NCBI GenBank assembly: GCA_020349865.1
Contig: CP070700.1
Location: forward strand, 905,684-912,915
DNA: 7,232 nucleotides
Reading direction: 5' to 3'
DNA from: Desulfobacteraceae bacterium
GTDB taxonomy: Bacteria > Desulfobacterota > DSM-4660 > Desulfatiglandales > Desulfatiglandaceae
Shown here piece by piece: positions 1-6,160 of this stretch. The position numbers and the translations under genes are program-made. The notes beneath the pieces were generated by a model, which was not told the DNA's origin, ran no database searches, and worked only from the letters and a program-made list of their open reading frames with translations. How positions within the stretch are numbered: the stretch's first letter is position 1; each line of letters opens with the position of its first letter.

Positions 1-899
1 ATTATTACATTCATTTCCTGCCGTATCCCTGAATCGGTCAAGGTTACCCCATTTAACCTTGACCGCTGATTCACCAGTAACTCTCCCATCTCCAGATCAA
101 TGTCTTTATCATGGACAGTCAATTCCAGAAAATCTGTCACTGCCGGCTTTGTAATGGTATGTGCCATCTTTCGTCCGCCAATCAGGTAAGGTAAAACCAC
201 CCTGTTCGCCCCGGCTCTCAAGAGCTTCTTATTTGTATGCTCCTCATCGGCCCGCGCAAGTATAAATAAGTCGGGATTCAGGCCTCGTGCCGTCATTGTA
301 ATAAAGAGATTGTCAGCATCGGATAAAACTACTGAAACTAATCCCTTGGCCCTTTCAATACCAGCTTCTAACAGGACATCCTCACTGGTTGCATCATCTA
401 TAACGTAGGGAATATCTTGTTGATCGAGAACCTGTTTTGAATCGGAGTTGTTGTCGATAACCAGCAGGGGAATTCCGTTGGCTTTTAGTTCCTGCGAGAT
501 GATCCTACCGATACGCCCGTACCCGCATATGATGTAATGATTTTTTATAGATTTTATTTTTAGCCCCAATTTTCTCCTCCCCAAAATGGATCTGACTTGT
601 AACTCTACCATAATCTGTGCCACCATGCCGAGAGCGTATGCGATAATTCCCATGCCCATGAAAATGAGAAAGACGGTAAAGACCTGCCCTGGCGGTGATA
701 CATCGTGTACTTCTTTGAATCCAACCGTGGTAATGGTTATAATAGTCATGTATAAGGAATCTATCGGTGACCATCCCTCTATGCCCATATATCCCATGGT
801 ACCTATCAGCAGAACAAGACCCAACATGAACAGTGCCCGAATTATGTTCTTCGAGTTATAGGAAACCACTGTACTATCTATCCCTTTTCCACTATTCAT
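1..899 (-). CDS. Two-TM potassium channel with cytoplasmic RCK (TrkA-N/TrkA-C) domain, 3' end outside window
   Basis: Probable K+ channel subunit of the MthK-like class: an inner-membrane pore with a cytoplasmic gating domain that binds a nucleotide or ion. The 299 visible residues show TM1 at about 19-39, a pore helix and filter TITTVGF at 55-61, TM2 at about 72-95, then a Rossmann-type RCK fold at about 121-235 (GYGRIG at 126-131, acidic turn VIDNN at 147-151, YVIDDA at 165-170). A TrkA-C-like segment starts near 245 and is cut by the window edge. The ATG at 899 has an AGGA Shine-Dalgarno 7 nt upstream, and the N-terminus before TM1 is short, as usual. The filter is odd: the second glycine of TVG(Y/F)G is Lys62. 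The gene lies just downstream of a terminator, so it is probably transcribed separately from hpt and the zinc-ribbon gene. I recognise the family, not a specific gene. Confidence 0.9.
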   Translation of the reverse strand, partial: MNSGKGIDSTVVSYNSKNIIRALFMLGLVLLIGTMGYMGIEGWSPIDSLYMTIITITTVGFKEVHDVSPPGQVFTVFLIFMGMGIIAYALGMVAQIMVELQVRSILGRRKLGLKIKSIKNHYIICGYGRIGRIISQELKANGIPLLVIDNNSDSKQVLDQQDIPYVIDDATSEDVLLEAGIERAKGLVSVVLSDADNLFITMTARGLNPDLFILARADEEHTNKKLLRAGANRVVLPYLIGGRKMAHTITKPAVTDFLELTVHDKDIDLEMGELLVNQRSRLNGVTLTDSGIRQEMNVI

Positions 900-909
900 G
901 TGGGTTCCT

Positions 910-939
910 GAGTAATAAGAAAGGGGCATTATGCCCCTT
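910..939 (-). terminator. Intrinsic terminator after the zinc-ribbon gene
   Basis: A near-perfect hairpin with arms AAGGGGCA and TGCCCCTT (921-939) is followed on the minus strand by the T-rich run TTTCTTATT (922 down to 914). It lies 34 nt past the stop of the zinc-ribbon gene and about 20 nt before the channel start. It would end the hpt/zinc-ribbon transcript. The stem is short but GC-rich at the base of the loop side, so a working Rho-independent terminator is likely. Confidence 0.7.
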
Positions 940-972
940 TGTTGTGTTTATCAGCTGAAAAATCATACTTGA

Positions 973-1923
973 CTATTTGGTACCAGGAGATGAACTTACC
1001 GCCTCCACGGTGAATTCGCTCAAATTCTTGGGCAGATTCTCAAAGACGATAGTAAACGGAATGTTTGCGCCAGAAGCAATATTAACGTTTTTCCTGCCCA
1101 TGCCATACCGATTTTTCATGGCCTGGTTGATTTTATCAAGGGGTAATGACTTGATCTCTTCTTCCTTAAAGTTGTTGCCCGCATAAGCCAGTTTTCTCTT
1201 CACTACCTGCCCCTTATCATCCAGTATGCTCCCTTTGATCAGAATAAAACTCCGGCTCTTTGGATAGTCGTTGGTTACCACCCCTCGAATCACAAATAGA
1301 TTTCCTAAATTTTCTGAATTAACGAAAGAGCCAGTTACTGATTTGAATGAGAGACGGCGGACACCCATATCTGCTATTTCCTGTTTTTTTGCTGGCTTGA
1401 GCATTGACAGAGAATCTGGAATAAGGTCAGGGACCCAAAGGAATATTGCAGCAGTTGCTCCTATGAGGATAAGGACGATCACAAGAAGGATCGGCAATAA
1501 ATGTGGTCTTCGGGGCATCTTTTTAGGAGTCTCCTTCTTCATAGGTGCTGGTTCAAGAGGCTGTTCAGCACCAGTCATTTCTTCCTCCACGCGACCATGA
1601 GAATCATCTGACAATACGGCACTCTCATCCATTTGATCTTCCAGAGGCTCTTCGAAGGCATTATCAAACAGGATCGCCTGATCTTCCAGCCTTGCCTCAC
1701 TTTCTTTTTCGTGTATAACCCCGGGGGAATCCTGGACCACGGTATTTTCTATCTCTTCTTTATTAAAGGCAATGGTCTCCCTCTCTTCTAAGTATTCCTG
1801 TTCCGGCGGGTATGCCACAAAGGTATATTTGCAGAGAGAGCATCTGACCTTTGAACCTTCATTTTTAAGTAGGGATTCGTCGACGTTAAACTTTGTTCGG
1901 CACTTTTCACATTGGATGATCAT
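973..1923 (-). CDS. Zinc-ribbon / DUF3426 single-pass membrane protein
   Basis: Membrane protein of 316 aa and unknown function. The N-terminus is an MJ0042/zinc-ribbon-5 finger: C5-x2-C8 and C28-x2-C31 in a setting like MIIQCEKCRTKF, expected to bind one Zn2+ in the cytoplasm. A low-complexity acidic linker follows (about 40-125), then a basic stretch KKETPKKMPRR (129-139), one transmembrane helix at about 142-164, and a C-terminal domain (about 185-312) resembling DUF3426, a predicted extracytoplasmic beta-rich fold. The basic residues before the helix put the finger inside and DUF3426 outside. The start is secure: ATG overlaps the hpt stop as ATGA, with a strong AGGAGGGT Shine-Dalgarno. 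Such proteins are common in proteobacteria but have no established role. It may carry a cytoplasmic metal or nucleic-acid signal across the membrane; that is inference only. Confidence 0.88.
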   Translation of the reverse strand: MIIQCEKCRTKFNVDESLLKNEGSKVRCSLCKYTFVAYPPEQEYLEERETIAFNKEEIENTVVQDSPGVIHEKESEARLEDQAILFDNAFEEPLEDQMDESAVLSDDSHGRVEEEMTGAEQPLEPAPMKKETPKKMPRRPHLLPILLVIVLILIGATAAIFLWVPDLIPDSLSMLKPAKKQEIADMGVRRLSFKSVTGSFVNSENLGNLFVIRGVVTNDYPKSRSFILIKGSILDDKGQVVKRKLAYAGNNFKEEEIKSLPLDKINQAMKNRYGMGRKNVNIASGANIPFTIVFENLPKNLSEFTVEAVSSSPGTK

Positions 1924-2468
1924 GTCACCCTCCTGTTGGAGATAACAGTTGCATCTTCTTTCAGTACATAAAGATCCGGCAGATTTCTGTATTTCTCATC
2001 AAAGTCAAGTCCGTAGCCCACAATAAACCCTTCCTTTATCCGGAAACCACAATAATCAATGGGGACATTTATATCTTGGCGCTCAAGCTTCTCAATTAAC
2101 GAACAGATCCTGAGGGATTCAGGACCCTTACGTTCCACTTGCTTAATAATATGTGTCAAAGTCAGACCAGTATCCACAATATCTTCAACCAGAATCACCG
2201 ATTCACCCTGGACTGGGATTTCCACATCTTTTGTCAACCGGATACTTCGGCTGGACGTCATCCCCGAACCATAGCTGGCTGCCCTGACAAAATCAAACTT
2301 AGCGGGTATACTGAGTTCTCTAACCAGATCTGCAAAGAAAAAGACCACACCATTTAAAACCCCAATTAAGACAGGTTCCCTCCCTTGATAATCAGAGGAT
2401 ATTTGATTGGCGAGTTCCCTTATTCGTTTCTCAATAGATTTTCTGGTGATTAGGAGTTCTTTTTTCAA
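1920..2468 (-). CDS. hpt: Hypoxanthine (guanine) phosphoribosyltransferase
   Basis: Cytoplasmic purine-salvage enzyme that joins hypoxanthine (often also guanine) to PRPP, giving IMP or GMP and pyrophosphate. The 182-aa length is typical of bacterial Hpt. The PRPP-binding loop is VILVEDIVDTGLT at 91-103 with the acidic pair E95-D96. Loop I is the LNG variant at 38-40, the flexible-loop residues ASYGSG are at 64-69, and the C-terminal base-site segment GYGLDFDEKYRNLP (151-164) matches the family closely. The start is TTG: reading upstream in frame meets TAA seven codons earlier with no ATG or GTG between. Only a weak purine-rich AGAAAG lies before it, so initiation may be poor. The first gene of a two-gene operon, it overlaps the zinc-ribbon gene by 4 nt and has a good sigma-70 promoter upstream. 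Confidence 0.95.
   Translation of the reverse strand: MKKELLITRKSIEKRIRELANQISSDYQGREPVLIGVLNGVVFFFADLVRELSIPAKFDFVRAASYGSGMTSSRSIRLTKDVEIPVQGESVILVEDIVDTGLTLTHIIKQVERKGPESLRICSLIEKLERQDINVPIDYCGFRIKEGFIVGYGLDFDEKYRNLPDLYVLKEDATVISNRRVT
1924..1934 (-). promoter_or_regulatory. Strong ribosome binding site and ATGA coupling between hpt and the zinc-ribbon gene
   Basis: AGGAGGGT (1934-1927 on the minus strand) puts its GGAGG core 5 nt before the ATG at 1923, while still inside hpt codons. The stop TGA of hpt (1922-1920) and this ATG share bases as ATGA. Both signs point to translational coupling, and the site is much stronger than the one before hpt itself. Confidence 0.75.
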
Positions 2469-2591
2469 AGGTATCTTTCTATGTGTTTAAAATCAATCTT
2501 ATTCTTCAGGGCCATTTCTGTGCGTGGGTCTTCTGCCAACCAGATTGGGGCTTGACCCGATTTCAAGGATCCAAAAAAGTCTTAATGAATA

Positions 2592-2620
2592 AAAATATTG
2601 AAATTTCTGGCTTTTGTCAA
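2592..2620 (-). promoter_or_regulatory. Sigma-70 promoter of the hpt operon
   Basis: On the minus strand there is a perfect -35 TTGACA (2620-2615), a 17-nt spacer, and a -10 TATTTT (2597-2592, four of six consensus bases) in an AT-rich setting. Transcription would start near 2585, giving a leader of about 117 nt before the TTG start of hpt. I see no clear riboswitch fold in that leader by eye. It is the best-matching promoter in the window. Confidence 0.65.
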
Positions 2621-2727
2621 CAAGATGATCAAAAAATTCCACATCATTTTTACAGGCCATTTAAATATTTCGAAAAATTTCACCTGAAACCGCTCACCCT
2701 TGCCTGCAATTCATCAGTTAGAGGTGA

Positions 2728-2859
2728 ACTTCTATAACATACCAGTACGATGAACGGGCCGATACAGTCAGGCGATCCTTGACGGAGACAAGCATAGGCA
2801 CAGATGACGTGCTATGGTGCGAGTATAATGCTTTTGGCCGTTGTGTTAGCAGCGTTTAG
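2728..2859 (+). pseudogene. Probable remnant of a YD-repeat (RHS-like) protein gene
   Basis: This frame reads 43 codons to a TAG at 2857 and contains two units like the YD/RHS repeat: ITYQYDERADTVRRS (2734-2778) and CEYNAFGRCVS (2818-2850), matching the loose pattern Y-x-Y-D-x-x-G-x-L and Y-D-A-F-G-R-L-V-S. RHS proteins are large secreted or surface beta-barrel polymorphic toxins. There is no start codon: in-frame stops TAG (2719) and TGA (2725) lie just upstream, and nothing like an RHS continues in any frame on either side. It is therefore best read as a decayed scrap left by deletion, on the strand opposite all its neighbours. The match is by eye over a short stretch and could be chance. 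Confidence 0.42.
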
Positions 2860-2963
2860 GATTACTCATTGTAAATGGGGGTAGATTGTCAGTGAGGTAT
2901 TAAGTGGATTGTGTCTTTTTAACGCATAATCAAAGGCATAAGGTAGGTGGTCCACAAATAAAG

Positions 2964-3395
2964 TTACGATTTATCATCCAAAAAGGGCAACTTATCTTTT
3001 TTTCTATATGCGAGGGCCTGACATGATGCAATCAGGTTGCCATTTTCGTCCTTGACTTTTATTTCATAGGTGGCTGTCTTTTGGGAGCAATGAATTTCTC
3101 TGGATTCTGCCCGGAGCTTCTTCCTCCCTTCTGGAGGATTATGGTAGACCACATTTACTGAAAGGGCTACGGCTACTGTGCCGTGGGAATTGCATGAAAC
3201 CTGAAAGGCCTCGTCCATTAAGGAAAATATAGCGCCCCCATGGACCATGCCAAAGATATTGGTATCATCCTTATGGGAAACCATTTCGACGATGGCATAC
3301 CCGGGCTTCAATTCAATTAGTTTAATCCCTAACTTCCTTGCATAACCTTCTTTTGCCACCCGGTTGAAAATGGAAGCCCGAACTACATCATCCAT
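2964..3395 (-). CDS. PaaI-family hotdog-fold thioesterase
   Basis: Cytoplasmic acyl-CoA thioesterase of the PaaI/4HBT type, 143 aa, hydrolysing an acyl- or aryl-CoA to free acid and CoA. The active-site segment is clear: NIFGMVHGGAIFSLMDEAF (46-64), with H52-G53-G54 at the head of the hotdog helix and D61 in the position of the catalytic acid of PaaI, followed by CNSHG (68-72). The second half, SVNVVYHNPP (79-88) through ATYEIKVKDENG (108-119), is the usual beta sheet. ATG at 3395 has GGAG 6 nt upstream. Substrate cannot be told from sequence: no phenylacetate or aromatic-degradation genes lie near, so the paaI name is not justified. It stands alone, separated from the kinase by a mobile element. 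Confidence 0.88.
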   Translation of the reverse strand: MDDVVRASIFNRVAKEGYARKLGIKLIELKPGYAIVEMVSHKDDTNIFGMVHGGAIFSLMDEAFQVSCNSHGTVAVALSVNVVYHNPPEGRKKLRAESREIHCSQKTATYEIKVKDENGNLIASCQALAYRKKDKLPFLDDKS

Positions 3396-3412
3396 GGTAA
3401 GCTCCGTGCCAT

Positions 3413-3442
3413 ATATTATTGAGGATATTTAATTAGTGTCCA
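3413..3442 (-). promoter_or_regulatory. Possible sigma-70 promoter of the thioesterase, -35 supplied by the mobile element
   Basis: On the minus strand TGGACA (3442-3437, five of six consensus bases) is followed by an 18-nt spacer and TAATAT (3418-3413, four of six). Transcription would start about 10-15 nt before the ATG at 3395, leaving just room for the GGAG. The -35 lies inside the terminal repeat of the element at 3434-3636 and the -10 just outside it. Confidence 0.35.
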
Positions 3443-3636
3443 TCCACAAATGAGCTAGTTTTCTCAAGGTCAAGCCTCTGGCCCCGCTTCCAACCCGTAG
3501 GGCTTACAGGCCGGACGGGAGGGCCTACGCCCCGCAGGGGAAGATGAGGATTTTAACCACCCCAGAGAAATATGCTCCGCATTCCACAGGGCAGGCGCAG
3601 CGATTGTGGAAAATAGCCATTTACGTGTGGGCACTA
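3434..3636. mobile_element. MITE-like element with imperfect terminal inverted repeats and TA ends
   Basis: The left end (from 3434, plus strand) and right end (from 3636, minus strand) are similar over about 34 nt. They share TAGTG, CCA, AAATG, GCTA, TTTTC and a final CAA in the same order; the first 19 positions align without gaps at 14 matches. Both ends begin with TA, the target duplication made by IS630/Tc1-type transposases, so the mobile part would be 3436-3634. No transposase is encoded. The core is GC-rich and can form local hairpins, for example CCCC-GCA-GGGG (3530-3540) and CGTAGG/CCTACG (3496-3501, 3524-3529). The right end supplies part of the kinase stop codon. The family assignment is inference; a non-mobile palindromic repeat family is the alternative. 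Confidence 0.55.
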
Positions 3637-5991
3637 GTCAGTGTTCCCTGTGAGACTGTTCCCCTCAGACGCTGGTGGAAAATAGACTGAAAATACAGTT
3701 CCCCCAGATCCGCAACAGTCCTCCTTTTCTTTACAATAATCACAATTGCTTATTCTTCCGGGGCAGATGTCTTTTTCACCAGGTATATGGCGGCACCTTG
3801 AAGAGGTCATATGGATTTTGAAGTTATAGCGTTCAGAAAAAATCTTCATGCGCAGTAGGTCGGCCCCCTTTCCACCGGCATTGAAATCATAAGGTCGCCT
3901 GGACGAATAATCCATGGTGTCTTGCGTTGCAAAAAAACCCTCAAAAATGCGCCTCTGATTATCAGCAGTGATACCGACACCATAATCGTGGACCACCAGT
4001 TCAGCTCCTTTTCCTCTGTTTTGGACCACGACCTCTATTTTGCCCTCATCCGGCGTGTTTTCCAGGGCGTTTTTAATTAGCCCGACTACCACCTTTCTCA
4101 GTGGGTCGATCGGGATTTTGATGGCCGGGGTAATTTCAAACTGGGTTAAAAGCTCCACCTTGCGATGAGAATATAGTGGCCTTATCTCATCAAGGATCCC
4201 CCGCACAAATTGATCAAGAAAAATATCTTGAGGCGGACTCTCGGTTTCACCGAATATTTCATCAATCCGACTTCTGATTTTTTCAACCACCCGGCCTTCC
4301 CCAAGCTCTTCGGCAAAAAGAGACTCCAGTTCATCAGCACATTCATCTAACAACCATGAAACCAGGTGATGAGTTTCATAATGTTTGTCCCTCATGATAT
4401 CTTCAACTTCGTACTGCATCTCTAATATTCGGTCAAGATTTCGCTGTGCCCTTTCGACAGTAGGTTCCCATGTGTCCCGTGGTACGGAGGAAAGCCTTTT
4501 CGACAGAATGTTCAGGGAAGCGCCGAGAATTGATAGAGGGGTTCTCAGTTCATGTGAGAGATGGTTTATAACCTTGTCTTTTGCCCGGTTGAGGCTCGCG
4601 ACCTCATTATAGGTTTCTTTTAACTGTTCTGAAAACTTTGCATTTTCAATGGAAAGAGCAACGGTACCTGCGATCATATTTAATAATTCAACGTCTGTCC
4701 TGTCAAACTTACCCTTCTTTTTGTTCATAGCGCACAAAACCCCAATGATCCTGTCCTTAGTTTTCAAGGGCACATCCAATAGATTCAAGGTCCTGAATCC
4801 AACCTGGGTATCCACCACAGAATAAAAATCAGGATCTTTTGAAGTATCCATAACTATGTAGGGCTTGCCAGTCCGGATGACCTTTCCGGAAACGCCCTTG
4901 TCGGCAGGAAAACGGACCTCCTTCATCCTTCTTTCTGTTGCTGAATCATCATGGGCTGCGGACTTAAAGAAAAGCTCGTTCTTTTCCTCATCTAATAGTA
5001 TAACCAAGGCCCCCTCGGCCTGCATGATACGTTTGATCTCATCACTGACGTAATCCAGAAGCCCCTCGAGATCGGGATACTTCGGGAGGGCCATACTGAT
5101 TCGTAAAAGGGCCTCATTGTTACGTGCGATCCTTTTTTCATGGGTAATATCCCGGAGAATAACCAGTTCCCCGGAAGGAATTTCTTCGGTTTCAGAATAA
5201 ACGGCAGCCCTAAAGCTCACATCCAAAACCTGACCGTCCTTTGTCAGTCGCTGAGTTTCCTGACGCATAATAATCTTATCTTCGAACAACTTTTTGATGT
5301 TTTCCTTTGTTTCCCGTTCTAGGCCCGGCGGGACATAAGGGATTGTCTTCCCCTCCAGTTCCGCAAGGGTCCAGCCAAACTTTTCCGTAAATGCCTGATT
5401 TAAATACGAAACACGTCCATCCAGGGTAAAAACCACTAAAGGGAACGGAACAAAATCAAGGAGGGTTCTGTAACGCCTTTCTGATTTTTTTAATGCTCTT
5501 TGGGCATTGAACTTGTCGGTGATATCCCGCGCAATACCACGAAATCCAATCTTTTCTCCCTTTTTGTTGGTAATAAGATTTGCTGATAGTTCAATAATAC
5601 TCAACTTTTCATCTTTTCTGATTATTTTCCAAATGAGGTCGGAAACGCCCTGGCCGGTCTGATACATTGTGCTAAACGCATCAAATCCTCGCTTGGCCTG
5701 TTCTTCATCCATAAATTTGGCAAAATTTTGGAACTGGATCTCCTCTCTCGGGTATCCAAAAATTTTGCACAGGGAATCATTGAAATACAGAAAGTTGCCA
5801 TGAATGTCTAATTCGTATATGCCCTCTTCAATATTCTCCACAAAGGCTTGGTACCGTTCACTGGAAAGCCTCTCACAGGCTGTGAAAATGCTTTCACTTA
5901 CGGAATTTTCTTTTTCAGGAGGAAGTGTTGGTGAATTTTCTGAAAACGGTATGGGGAACCTCTTCGATTTGTCTTTTCTCACCTTCAACAC
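3634..5991 (-). CDS. Soluble PAS-PAS-GAF sensor histidine kinase with Cys-rich insertion in the ATPase domain
   Basis: Cytoplasmic hybrid-free sensor kinase of 785 aa, with no transmembrane segment. Order: PAS 1 (about 45-160, ending RGIARDITDK), PAS 2 (about 171-286, ending LRDITHEK), GAF (about 303-450), a coiled-coil link, HisKA with phospho-acceptor H480 in HLSHELRTP, and HATPase_c: N box N641 (LIKNALENTP), G1 DYGVGI (669-674), F box RRIFEGFF (680-687), G2 GGKGADLL (707-714), final strand GGTVFSVYFP (763-772). Two oddities: about 160 residues separate H480 from N641, some 50 more than usual, and about 30 residues with six cysteines (C733, C743, C750, C753, C759, C760) sit before the last strand. 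It follows the NtrC-type regulator gene and is its likely partner. The ligand is unknown. The start is uncertain: GTG 5991 or GTG 5982. Confidence 0.93.
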   Translation of the reverse strand: MLKVRKDKSKRFPIPFSENSPTLPPEKENSVSESIFTACERLSSERYQAFVENIEEGIYELDIHGNFLYFNDSLCKIFGYPREEIQFQNFAKFMDEEQAKRGFDAFSTMYQTGQGVSDLIWKIIRKDEKLSIIELSANLITNKKGEKIGFRGIARDITDKFNAQRALKKSERRYRTLLDFVPFPLVVFTLDGRVSYLNQAFTEKFGWTLAELEGKTIPYVPPGLERETKENIKKLFEDKIIMRQETQRLTKDGQVLDVSFRAAVYSETEEIPSGELVILRDITHEKRIARNNEALLRISMALPKYPDLEGLLDYVSDEIKRIMQAEGALVILLDEEKNELFFKSAAHDDSATERRMKEVRFPADKGVSGKVIRTGKPYIVMDTSKDPDFYSVVDTQVGFRTLNLLDVPLKTKDRIIGVLCAMNKKKGKFDRTDVELLNMIAGTVALSIENAKFSEQLKETYNEVASLNRAKDKVINHLSHELRTPLSILGASLNILSKRLSSVPRDTWEPTVERAQRNLDRILEMQYEVEDIMRDKHYETHHLVSWLLDECADELESLFAEELGEGRVVEKIRSRIDEIFGETESPPQDIFLDQFVRGILDEIRPLYSHRKVELLTQFEITPAIKIPIDPLRKVVVGLIKNALENTPDEGKIEVVVQNRGKGAELVVHDYGVGITADNQRRIFEGFFATQDTMDYSSRRPYDFNAGGKGADLLRMKIFSERYNFKIHMTSSRCRHIPGEKDICPGRISNCDYCKEKEDCCGSGGTVFSVYFPPASEGNSLTGNTD

Positions 5992-5996
5992 CCCTT
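5991..5996 (-). promoter_or_regulatory. Shine-Dalgarno favouring GTG 5982 as the kinase start
   Basis: AAGGGG (5996-5991, minus strand) is the only good ribosome binding site here. It touches the first possible start, GTG at 5991, and is 2 nt from TTG at 5988, both too close. It sits 8 nt before GTG at 5982, the ideal distance. An in-frame TAA (5997-5995) excludes any earlier start. The true protein may therefore lack the first three residues. Confidence 0.45.
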
Positions 5997-6042
5997 AATT
6001 ACCAAAGGCTGCCAATGCCAATCAAACGCGCGTTCATCAATA

Positions 6043-6050
6043 TTTAGTGA
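6043..6050 (+). repeat. Left copy of the 8-bp target site duplication
   Basis: TTTAGTGA, identical to 6153-6160 and directly abutting the first base of the 102-bp element. The following G is shared by chance with 6161, so a 9-bp duplication cannot be excluded. Confidence 0.75.
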
Positions 6051-6152
6051 GTAACAGTTTAGCGCTTTGAAAAAATCATCATTAAACCATACTGCCGTGG
6101 GTGTCTCTTCAAAGGCCCTTTTGGCACTATTTTCAAATAGTTAAACTGTTAC
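6051..6152. mobile_element. 102-bp MITE, IS66-like ends, with 8-bp target duplication
   Basis: The ends are perfect 11-bp inverted repeats GTAACAGTTTA (6051-6061) and TAAACTGTTAC (6142-6152). Allowing mismatches, 21 of the outer 25 positions match, including a second shared block TTTGAAAA. The element is flanked by identical 8-bp direct repeats TTTAGTGA (6043-6050 and 6153-6160), the scar of a transposition. Ends starting GTAA with 8-bp duplications are the hallmark of the IS66 family, so this is probably a non-autonomous derivative; that step is inference from ends alone. It carries no coding capacity. A sub-terminal palindrome ACTATTT/AAATAGT (6126-6141) could fold in RNA. It sits between the regulator and kinase genes and may affect read-through. 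Confidence 0.78.
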
Positions 6153-6160
6153 TTTAGTGA
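6153..6160 (+). repeat. Right copy of the target site duplication, containing the regulator stop codon
   Basis: TTTAGTGA here includes the stop of the regulator (TAA on the minus strand, 6156-6154) and part of its last codon. Because the duplication copied the target, the stop codon survived the insertion and the protein was not altered. Confidence 0.75.

Larger units (their letters stand above)
2469..2963. other. 495-bp intergenic gap between thioesterase and hpt
   Basis: Besides the hpt promoter (2592-2620) and the YD-repeat scrap (2728-2859) I see no intact gene here. An open frame on the plus strand from 2483 to 2737 has no recognisable domain and runs straight across the hpt promoter, so I treat it as chance. 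A 7-bp inverted repeat TTCACCT/AGGTGAA (2679-2685, 2722-2728) has a 36-nt loop and is weak. I see no convincing terminator for the thioesterase transcript, whose end lies in 2860-2963. Confidence 0.6.

Noticed and set aside
505..774. Minus-strand open frame inside the channel gene
   Set aside because: Out of frame with a clear K+ channel reading; a shadow.
2483..2737. 84-codon plus-strand open frame in the gap upstream of hpt
   Set aside because: No recognisable domain, no clear ribosome binding site, and it reads through the hpt promoter on the other strand; most likely chance.
2824..2829. Perfect TATAAT on the plus strand
   Set aside because: No acceptable -35 at 16-18 nt and no gene downstream on that strand; it also encodes part of the YD-like segment.
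3606..3685. 11-nt direct repeat GTGGAAAATAG at 3606-3616 and 3675-3685, straddling the kinase stop
   Set aside because: One copy belongs to the element's terminal repeat, the other encodes the conserved VYFP strand of the kinase; no wider similarity, so probably coincidence.
6010..6025. TTGGCATTGGCAGC on the minus strand as a sigma-54 promoter for the kinase
   Set aside because: The GG and GC doublets are not 10 nt apart, so it does not fit the -24/-12 consensus.
6025..6034. AACGCGCGTT palindrome upstream of the kinase
   Set aside because: A perfect 10-bp palindrome, but single and without a known operator match or second copy nearby.
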